From positions 2,046,501-2,110,500 of the forward strand of contig NZ_CP009429.1 of assembly GCF_001314325.1 (NCBI RefSeq): 64,000 nt of DNA, written 5' to 3'. Under the pieces are notes generated by a model. It worked only from the letters and a program-made list of their open reading frames with translations. It was not told where the DNA came from and did no database searches. Shown here piece after piece: positions 47,281 through 54,305 of this stretch. The first letter of the stretch is position 1, and every line of letters starts with the position of its first letter. The DNA comes from Sphingopyxis macrogoltabida (GTDB taxonomy: Bacteria; Pseudomonadota; Alphaproteobacteria; Sphingomonadales; Sphingomonadaceae). A program made the position numbers and the translations under genes.

Positions 47281-49647
47281 ATGACCAACATCCGTCCGTA
47301 CCTCTGGGCGACGCCCTTTGCCCTTGCCACCGCGCTCGCGGCATCACCCGTCGCGGCGCAGGAAGCTACCGTCGACGATACCGCTACCGAGGATTTGGGG
47401 AACGTCATTGTCGTCACGGCACAGAAGCGTGCCGAGAATATCCAGGACGTGCCCATCTCGATCGCTGCGGTCAGCGGCGAGACGATGGAAACCGCGAATA
47501 TCCTGACCGTCATGGACCTCGGCCGGGTCGCGACCAATTTCCAGACGGTGCGTTCGTCGAACACCGGTTCGACGCGCATCGGTATTCGCGGCGTCGGCAG
47601 CCTCGCCAACACGCTGATCGAACCCAGCGTCGCGGTGTTCATGGACGGAGTCTATGTGCCGCGTTCGGGCGCGATCCTCGGCGCCTTCCTCGACATCGAT
47701 GGGGTCGAGGTGCTGCGCGGGCCGCAGGGAACGCTGTTCGGTCGCAACGCCAGCGTCGGCGCGCTGTCGATCCGCAGCGCGCTGCCGCGCAACGAATTTT
47801 CGGGCGAAGTGTCGGCCGAAGCCGGCTCGTTCGACCGTTACAAGCTGTCGGGCCATATCAACGTCCCGCTCGGCGAGAATGTCTCGGCGCGTGTTGCGGC
47901 GATGGGCCAATGGTATGAGGGGCCGTGGAAGAACGTCTTCGACGGCAAGACCTATGGCGGATCGGACGACGTCGCAGTGCGCGGGACGGTAAAGGCCGAG
48001 TTCGGCAATGTCGAATGGATCGTCCGCGGCGACTTCACGCGCCTAGACGGCGACGGCGTCGTCAATTTCGACTTCGACCCGGCTTCGGTGACGCCCGCGC
48101 GCCTCGCCTTCCTGCAGGCCGCCTTCAGCGGTGGCCCCGACACCAATTTGAACGACCGGGTGATGAACCAGTCGGTCGCTTCGGGGCTGGTCGACAAGAA
48201 TTGGGGCGTGTCGAGCACCGCCTCGCTCGACATCGCCGGCGGATCGACGCTGCGGCTGATCAACAGCTATCGCAAATGGACCAACGACCAGCTCGACGGC
48301 GACATCGTCTTCCTGCCCGTCCCGCTCGCGACGCGGCGTAGCCTGTTCGATTCAGGCAGCCAGAACCACGAGCTGCAGTTCATCTCGCCCGAACGCGAAT
48401 GGCTCGGCGGCCATTTCGATATGGTCGCGGGCGTTTACTATTTCGAAGAGAAATTCGCCCTCGGCGAACAGCTCAATATGGACACGCAATATTGCAATGT
48501 CCTCGTCCCCGCAGGGCCGGGCCGGGCCGCCTGCGCCGCCTATTATGCGAGCACCGGCGGCATCGCCGCGACCGATCAGGACGTGTATCAGAAGGTTCGC
48601 AGCATCGCCGCCTATGCACAGGGCAATGTCTATATCTCCGACGCGCTGACGCTGACGCTCGGCGGCCGCTGGACCAATGACCGCAAGCGCGGCAGTTATT
48701 CGCAGGTTTCGAGCCCCTTCACCCAGACGATCCGTGCGCCCGAGATGCTGACCTATCCGGGTCTTTCGGAAAGCCGCTTCACCTATCGCGTCAGCCTCAA
48801 CTACAAGCCAGCCGATGACGTGATGCTCTTCGCCACCCATTCGACCGGCTACAAGTCGGGCGGCTATAATTCGGGCGGCGGCGTGCCGTCGCTCTCGACC
48901 TTCGACCCGCAGGGCAATCTGATCTCGACGCGGCGCGTGTTCGACCGCGAAACGGTGAAGAATTACGATTTCGGCGTCAAATCGAGCTGGCTCGACCGCG
49001 CCCTGACCGCCAACCTCACCCTCTATCGCATGGACATTGCCGGCTTCCAGGATCGCGCCTTCGACGGGGTCAGCTTCGTCGTCCGCAACGCCGGCAACCT
49101 CCGCCAGCAGGGTTTCGAGCTCGATCTCGTCCTCGCGCCGAGCGATCGCTTCTCGGTCTCGGGCTCGCTCGCCTATCTCGACTCCAAATTCACCGATTTT
49201 GCCAACGCCTCGGGCCTGCCCGGCATCGGCGGCACGCAGGATCTGACCGGCAAGCCCAACAGCTTCTCGCCCGCCTGGTCGGGCAGCCTCGCGGCCGACT
49301 GGAACGGCGATATCGGATCGAGCGGCCTCTCTTGGGCCGCCAACGCGAATGTCGCCTTCGTGTCCGACCAATATGTCGGCACGGTCAACGACGCCAATCC
49401 GCAGTCGATTGCCGACGGCTATGCCGTTCTCGGCGCCCGCCTCGCGCTGAGCGGCCGCGACGACCGCTGGTCGCTCGCGATCTTCGCGCGCAACCTCACC
49501 AACACCCACTATCGCCCGCTGGCTGTCTATCAGCCGCTTGGTGCCGCGCTCGGCCTGAACAACGGCGCCTTCCCGGGGAGCACGGCGAACCGTATTCAGG
49601 CCAACGAGCCGAGGACCTACGGAATCAGCGGAACAATCCGGTTCTGA
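47281..49647 (+). CDS. TonB-dependent outer-membrane receptor
   Basis: A 788-residue receptor with a signal peptide (ending ASPVAAQE). A TonB-box-like start (NVIVVTAQKRAENIQDVPISI) is followed by a plug domain (about 45-165, with RIGIRGVGS and EVLRGPQGTLFGRNASVGA). The 22-strand beta-barrel ends with ANEPRTYGISGTIRF and its terminal Phe. It imports an unidentified bulky or scarce compound using TonB energy. GGGAGGAAG precedes the ATG at 47281. Clustering and a shared operator make it the uptake step of the neighbouring catabolic genes. Confidence 0.95.
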   Translation: MTNIRPYLWATPFALATALAASPVAAQEATVDDTATEDLGNVIVVTAQKRAENIQDVPISIAAVSGETMETANILTVMDLGRVATNFQTVRSSNTGSTRIGIRGVGSLANTLIEPSVAVFMDGVYVPRSGAILGAFLDIDGVEVLRGPQGTLFGRNASVGALSIRSALPRNEFSGEVSAEAGSFDRYKLSGHINVPLGENVSARVAAMGQWYEGPWKNVFDGKTYGGSDDVAVRGTVKAEFGNVEWIVRGDFTRLDGDGVVNFDFDPASVTPARLAFLQAAFSGGPDTNLNDRVMNQSVASGLVDKNWGVSSTASLDIAGGSTLRLINSYRKWTNDQLDGDIVFLPVPLATRRSLFDSGSQNHELQFISPEREWLGGHFDMVAGVYYFEEKFALGEQLNMDTQYCNVLVPAGPGRAACAAYYASTGGIAATDQDVYQKVRSIAAYAQGNVYISDALTLTLGGRWTNDRKRGSYSQVSSPFTQTIRAPEMLTYPGLSESRFTYRVSLNYKPADDVMLFATHSTGYKSGGYNSGGGVPSLSTFDPQGNLISTRRVFDRETVKNYDFGVKSSWLDRALTANLTLYRMDIAGFQDRAFDGVSFVVRNAGNLRQQGFELDLVLAPSDRFSVSGSLAYLDSKFTDFANASGLPGIGGTQDLTGKPNSFSPAWSGSLAADWNGDIGSSGLSWAANANVAFVSDQYVGTVNDANPQSIADGYAVLGARLALSGRDDRWSLAIFARNLTNTHYRPLAVYQPLGAALGLNNGAFPGSTANRIQANEPRTYGISGTIRF

Positions 49648-49656
49648 TCATATCAT

Positions 49657-49687
49657 GGCGACGCGGCTTCTTCCGAAGCCCGTCGCC
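49657..49687 (+). terminator. Terminator-like hairpin after the TonB receptor
   Basis: GGCGACGCGGCTTC pairs with GAAGCCCGTCGCC over 13 bp with one bulged C and a 4-base loop, starting 10 bases after the stop. No T-run follows directly (a TTTTG occurs about 25 bases on), so it may stabilise the 3' end rather than terminate. Confidence 0.5.
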
Positions 49688-49814
49688 GTCTGGCCGGTTA
49701 GAGGCTGTTCGCTTTTGTTAGCCTGTTTCGTCAAGCGGACAGTCGAAGCGCAGATTATGTCGCCAACGACAAAGCCTCTGGCAGATTTGTGCGCTGCAAC
49801 GTAAAGGCGCGGTC

Positions 49815-50396
49815 ATGAGGATCGCGATTATCGATACCAGCGCAGGACGAGCGGCCGTCATATCCGACGGTTTGCGCGAAGCGGGACTCGACGATCTCGT
49901 ACTGGTCGACACAACCAGACCCCTTGTTGCGCAAATTGAAGCAGCGACGCCCGACGTCGTGCTGATCAACCTCGAAAACCCGAGCCGCGACCTGCTCGAG
50001 GATTTCTTTGCCATGTCGCGCGCGCTCGCGCGGCCGATCGCGATGTTCGTCGACCAGAGCGATGCCGAGGCCACCGGCGCAGCGATCGACGCCGGCGTAT
50101 CGGCGTACGTTGTCGACGGCCTGTCAAAGCAGCGGATCAAACCGGTGATCGAACTCGCGGTCCGCCGCTTCCAGGCCTTCTCACGCCTCCAGCGCGAACT
50201 CGACGACGCCAAGACCGCGCTCGCCGAACGCGCGGTCATCGACAAGGCGAAGGCGATCCTGATGAAACGCCGCCAGATCGACGAACCCGAGGCTTATGCC
50301 CTGCTCCGCGGGCAGGCGATGCGCACCAACCGCCGGATTTCGGAAATTGCCGAGGCGATCGTGACCAGCGAAGCGCTGATGGGAGACATGGAATGA
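49815..50396 (+). CDS. nasT: NasT-type ANTAR antitermination regulator
   Basis: A 193-residue RNA-binding regulator. The N-terminal receiver-like domain (1-120) is followed by the coiled linker FSRLQRELDDAKTAL. The ANTAR domain (about 130-190) contains ERAVIDKAKAILMKRRQIDEPEAY and the conserved RISEIAEAIV. In NasT systems ANTAR binds a two-hairpin leader and prevents termination when released from NasS. The usual phosphoacceptor Asp is replaced by Asn52 (VVLINLENPSRD), consistent with control by NasS binding. It overlaps nasS by 4 bases. Confidence 0.93.
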   Translation: MRIAIIDTSAGRAAVISDGLREAGLDDLVLVDTTRPLVAQIEAATPDVVLINLENPSRDLLEDFFAMSRALARPIAMFVDQSDAEATGAAIDAGVSAYVVDGLSKQRIKPVIELAVRRFQAFSRLQRELDDAKTALAERAVIDKAKAILMKRRQIDEPEAYALLRGQAMRTNRRISEIAEAIVTSEALMGDME

Positions 50397-51604
50397 CCGC
50401 CGAGAGCTTCCGCATCGGTTTCCTGCCGCTCGTCGACGCGGCGCTGCCCATCCTCGCGCACGAACTGGGTTTCGCCAAAGCAGAGGGCATCAAACTCGAA
50501 CTCGTCCGTGACATGACCTGGGCGACGGTCCGCGACCGGCTGCTCTATGGCCACACCGATGCCGCGCACATGATCGCGCCGCTGACCATCGCGACCACGC
50601 TCGGACGCGACCGGCCGGCCGTTCCGCTGGCGGTTCCCTTTGTGCTCGGGCTTAACGGCAATGCCGTCACCTTCTCAGCGAAACTTGCGGCGGAGACTGG
50701 TCTTGCCGACGGGCTGGGCGATCCCGTCAAGATCGGCACTGCACTGAAGCTCATCGCCGACGCCCGGCTGGCCGTGGGCAAGCGGCTGCGTTTCGGTGTC
50801 GTCCATCGTTACTCCAGTCACAATTACATGCTGCGCTATTGGTTGGCGGGCGTCGGCATTCGCCCCGATCAGGATATCGAAATCGTCGTCACCAGTCCCC
50901 CCTTCGCCGCCGATGCGCTCGCCGCAGGCGAGGTCGACGGCATCTGCGTCGGCGAGCCGTGGAACTCGATTGCAGTGGATAGCGGCGTCGGCCACATCGC
51001 ACTTGCGACCGCCCAAATCTGGCGCCGCGGCGTCGAGAAAGTGCTCACGATGCGGGCGACCGCACTCGAAGAGCGCCGTGGCGAGGTCGAAGCGTTGGTG
51101 CGCTCCCTGCATTCCGCCGCCGCACATTTTGTCGAACCCGGCGTGGCCGAGGAAAGCGCCGACATACTGGCGCGGCCCGAGTATCTCGATGCGCCGCGCG
51201 ATGCGGTGTTGCGCGCGATCACCGACCGCATCCGGCTTGTTCCCGGCGGCGAGCCGATCCACTACCCCGACTTCATGTTCCAGTATCGCGAGGCCGCGAA
51301 TTTTCCGTGGCGCAGCCAGGCCGCGTGGCTCTACTCGCAGATGGTCCGCTGGGACTATATGGCGTTCGACGACGACGCAGCCGCCGCGGCCAGCAATGTC
51401 TTCCGTCCGGATGTCTACCGCGCCGCGCTTGCCGGCTCCGGCGCCCCCCTGCCCGGCGCCTCGTCGAAGCTCGAAGGCGGCCTCGACGAGCCGATCGGCG
51501 CGGGTTCGACACAGGGCCGCCTGACGCTCGGTAGCGACCGTTTTTTCGACGGCCGCGCTTTCGATCCCGACGACATTCAAGGCTATCTGGCTGGAATCGA
51601 ATGA
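50393..51604 (+). CDS. nasS: NasS-type nitrate/nitrite sensor (NrtA/CmpA-like)
   Basis: A 403-residue protein of the NrtA/CmpA substrate-binding fold without a signal peptide, so cytoplasmic as NasS sensors are. It includes RIGFLPLVDAALPILAHELG, FGVVHRYSSHNYMLRYWLA and ICVGEPWNSIAVDSGVGH. In characterised systems NasS sequesters NasT until nitrate or nitrite binds. The overlap with nasT and the leader just downstream support this assignment. No ABC permease or ATPase is present, arguing against a transport role. Confidence 0.93.
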   Translation: MTAESFRIGFLPLVDAALPILAHELGFAKAEGIKLELVRDMTWATVRDRLLYGHTDAAHMIAPLTIATTLGRDRPAVPLAVPFVLGLNGNAVTFSAKLAAETGLADGLGDPVKIGTALKLIADARLAVGKRLRFGVVHRYSSHNYMLRYWLAGVGIRPDQDIEIVVTSPPFAADALAAGEVDGICVGEPWNSIAVDSGVGHIALATAQIWRRGVEKVLTMRATALEERRGEVEALVRSLHSAAAHFVEPGVAEESADILARPEYLDAPRDAVLRAITDRIRLVPGGEPIHYPDFMFQYREAANFPWRSQAAWLYSQMVRWDYMAFDDDAAAAASNVFRPDVYRAALAGSGAPLPGASSKLEGGLDEPIGAGSTQGRLTLGSDRFFDGRAFDPDDIQGYLAGIE

Positions 51605-51722
51605 TTTTCCGTTCCGCGCCAAATTTATGCTGCACCTGCGAAATAACGCCTTGCGGCGAAGGGGCGAATCAGGCAGGTTAAGACCACTCGGCATGACTGC
51701 CGGGGCAGGATAAAGCGGCGAC

Positions 51723-51740
51723 GGCTCCAACGAGGGGGCC
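51723..51740 (+). promoter_or_regulatory. ANTAR-target-like hairpin in the nas leader
   Basis: GGCTCC-AACGAG-GGGGCC forms a 6-bp stem (one G-U) with a hexaloop carrying A at position 1 and G at position 4, the features recognised by ANTAR proteins. It lies about 50 bases before the terminator hairpin. I could not place the second (P1) hairpin with confidence. Confidence 0.65.
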
Positions 51741-51790
51741 GGTCCGCGAGGCGGGTGGGAAGCCTTTTCCCACATTCCGACATGGCAATG

Positions 51791-51837
51791 AAGCCGTCAG
51801 GATGCGCCCGCATGGCCGCCGTCCTGGCGGCTTTTTT
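51791..51837 (+). terminator. Leader terminator controlled by NasT
   Basis: AAGCCGTCAGGA pairs with TCCTGGCGGCTT (12 bp, one G-U), and an alternative inner pairing GCCGCC/GGCGGC at 51815-51831 also exists. TTTTTTATT follows. It is an intrinsic terminator 28 bases before the nitrate transporter start, exactly where a NasT-dependent antitermination leader should be. Confidence 0.85.
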
Positions 51838-51864
51838 ATTGCCCGTCGCACAAGGGGACGGACG

Positions 51865-53100
51865 ATGACGACAGCAAGCGGAGCAGCCGGCACGGCGCCC
51901 GGATCGGGTTTCTGGAACAGCGGGCATTGGCCGACGCTGGTGGCGGCCTTTCTCTATTTCGACCTCGCCTTCATGGTGTGGGTGATCCTCGGGCCGCTGG
52001 CGCCCGCGATTTCGGAAGACCTGGGCCTGACCCCGGCGCAGAAGGGGTTGATGGTCGCAGTGCCGACGCTAGCGGGCGCGGTGCTACGCGTCGTGAACGG
52101 CCTGCTTGTCGATCGTATCGGACCAAAGCGGTCAGGCGCGATCAGCCAGCTTGTCGTCATCGCCGGACTGTTCACGGCGTGGCTCGTGGGGGTGCACAGT
52201 TTCGCGGGAACGCTCGCGCTCGGCGTGATCCTCGGCTTCGCGGGCGCGAGCTTCGCGATCGCGCTGCCGCTCGCGAGCCGCTGGTATCCGCCCGAGCATC
52301 AGGGCAAGGCAATGGGGCTTGCCGGCATGGGCAATTCGGGCACCGTACTCGCCGCGCTCTTCGCCCCCGGCCTCGCCAAGCTGTTCGGGTGGAACGCCGT
52401 GCTCGGCCTCGCGTGCATCCCGCTGACGATCGTCTTCTTCGTCTATCTCGCGATGGCGAAAGACGCACCCAATGCGCCCGCGCCGAAAAAGCTGATCGAC
52501 TATTTCGAGCCGCTCAAGACCGCCGACGCGTGGTGGCTGATGGCCTTCTACGCGGTGACCTTCGGCGGCTTCGTCGGGCTCGCCGCCTCGCTGCCGATCT
52601 ATTTCACCGATCAGTTCCACCTGACCCCGGTGATGGCAGGCTATTGCACCGCAGCGTGCGTGTTCGCGGGGTCGCTGGTGCGGCCGATGGGCGGCGCGCT
52701 CGCCGACCGCATCGGCGGCGTGAAGGCGCTGATGATGGTGTTCGTCGTCGCCGCGCTGGCGCTCGCCGGAGTGCCGCAGGCGGCAAACCTGCCTGCCGCA
52801 CTCGGCCTGTTCGTGATCGCGATGCTCGCGCTCGGCACCGGTAACGGTTCGGTGTTCCAGCTCGTGCCGCAGCGCTTTTCGGCCGAGATCGGCGTGATGA
52901 CCGGGCTCGTCGGTATGGCGGGCGGCGTCGGCGGCTTCTACCTCGCCTCCTCGCTCGGCTTCGCCAAGCAGTGGAGCGGCAGCTTCGGCCCCGGTTTTTA
53001 CATTTTCGCGGGTCTCGCGGTCGTTGCGCTGGTCGGACTGCTCTTCGTGAAAGGCCAGTGGCGCGCGACTTGGGGCGCAGCCGAAGGCGTGCGGATCTAA
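51865..53100 (+). CDS. Nitrate/nitrite MFS transporter (NarK/NasA type)
   Basis: A 411-residue permease of the nitrate/nitrite porter family, with about 12 helices. Family landmarks include FLYFDLAFMVWVILGPLAPAI, the first-half nitrate signature region GFAGASFAIALPLASRWYP, KAMGLAGMGNSGT, and the second-half GNGSVFQLVPQRF. It is the first gene after the antitermination leader and brings nitrate to the reductase. The start ATG at 51865 follows AAGGGGACG. It ends 2 bases before the porin-like gene. Confidence 0.94.
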   Translation: MTTASGAAGTAPGSGFWNSGHWPTLVAAFLYFDLAFMVWVILGPLAPAISEDLGLTPAQKGLMVAVPTLAGAVLRVVNGLLVDRIGPKRSGAISQLVVIAGLFTAWLVGVHSFAGTLALGVILGFAGASFAIALPLASRWYPPEHQGKAMGLAGMGNSGTVLAALFAPGLAKLFGWNAVLGLACIPLTIVFFVYLAMAKDAPNAPAPKKLIDYFEPLKTADAWWLMAFYAVTFGGFVGLAASLPIYFTDQFHLTPVMAGYCTAACVFAGSLVRPMGGALADRIGGVKALMMVFVVAALALAGVPQAANLPAALGLFVIAMLALGTGNGSVFQLVPQRFSAEIGVMTGLVGMAGGVGGFYLASSLGFAKQWSGSFGPGFYIFAGLAVVALVGLLFVKGQWRATWGAAEGVRI

Positions 53101-53102
53101 CC

Positions 53103-54305
53103 ATGACCCGCACCCTTATGATCTTGCTGGCGCTTGCGCCGGCCGGGGCGGCGCACGCCCAGGACGTCACCCTCAAGCCGCTCGGCGAAGCCCGGCTGCG
53201 TTACGAAACGGTCGAGCAGGACGGCCTTCCCTTGGACGCCGACGCCCTGACCCTGCGCGTTCGCGCCGGGGTCGAGACCAAGGCCGGGCGCTGGTCGGCG
53301 CTCGTCGAAGGGCAGGGTAGTCTTGCCATCGCCGACGATTATTTCGACGGGCTCGGCGGCGCCGCAACTCGCCCGCTGGTCGCCGATCCCGACAACATCG
53401 CCCTCGCCCGCGCCCAGCTCCGCTACGCATCGCCCGCTTTCGCGGTGACCGCGGGCCGCCAGCGCCTCGCCTATGACGACGAGCGTTTCGTCGGCAGTGT
53501 CGGCTTTCGCCAGAACGGCCAGAGCTTCGACGCCGTCCGCGCCGAGATCACCCCGGCGAAGGGCGTCAAGGCCGATATCGCCTATGCGTGGAGCGTCCGC
53601 ACCATCTGGGGTATCGACGGCGTGGGCGCACGGCCGCATGCCGTTTCGGGGGACAATGTCTTCGCCAATCTCGGCGTGGCGACGCCCGTCGGCAAGGTCG
53701 CCGCCTTCGCCTATCTCGTCGATCAGGACGAGGCCGCCGTGCAGGGCTTCCGCATGTCGAGCCAGAGCTATGGCGTGCGGCTCGAGGGAACCCGACCGGT
53801 CGGCAAAGCCAAGATCACCTGGCAACTGAGCTATGCGCGCCAATCGGACTGGCACCGCAACCCCAATGACTATGCCGCCGACTATTCGCTCGCCGATGTC
53901 GCAGTTGACTTTGGCGGCCCCCGGGTCGGCGCCGGGTACGAGATACTCGGCGCCGACAACGGAGGCGCGCTCACCAGCTTCCAGACTCCGCTCGCCACCG
54001 GGTTCAAATTCCAGGGCTGGGCGGACAAGTTCCTGACCACCCCGCCCGACGGCATGCGCGACCTCTATGCGAGCGCCGGCTGGGGCTGGAAGGCGGTCGG
54101 CCCTCTCAACGCTGTCACACTGCAGGCAGTGTACCACAACTATCGCAGCGACCGCGCGAGCCGCGCCTACGGCGACGAGATCGACCTGCTAGCCAGCGCC
54201 AAGCTCGGCAAGGTCACCGCATCGGCGCGCTACGCGCATTACGACGCGGACACTTTCGCCACCGACACCGACAAATTCTGGCTGCAACTGGACTGGACGC
54301 TCTGA
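53103..54305 (+). CDS. Outer-membrane beta-barrel protein, alginate-export/porin type
   Basis: A 400-residue protein with a signal peptide (MTRTLMILLALAPAGAAHAQD). Alternating hydrophobic/aromatic strands follow, ending with the terminal ..FWLQLDWTL motif of beta-barrels. It has the family elements ARLRYETVEQDG, AVTAGRQRLAYDDERFVG and AVYHNYRSDRASRAYGDEIDL (alginate export domain-like porins). In a nitrate operon it most likely lets nitrate cross the outer membrane; that is inference. Its stop overlaps the nirB start. Confidence 0.88.
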   Translation: MTRTLMILLALAPAGAAHAQDVTLKPLGEARLRYETVEQDGLPLDADALTLRVRAGVETKAGRWSALVEGQGSLAIADDYFDGLGGAATRPLVADPDNIALARAQLRYASPAFAVTAGRQRLAYDDERFVGSVGFRQNGQSFDAVRAEITPAKGVKADIAYAWSVRTIWGIDGVGARPHAVSGDNVFANLGVATPVGKVAAFAYLVDQDEAAVQGFRMSSQSYGVRLEGTRPVGKAKITWQLSYARQSDWHRNPNDYAADYSLADVAVDFGGPRVGAGYEILGADNGGALTSFQTPLATGFKFQGWADKFLTTPPDGMRDLYASAGWGWKAVGPLNAVTLQAVYHNYRSDRASRAYGDEIDLLASAKLGKVTASARYAHYDADTFATDTDKFWLQLDWTL

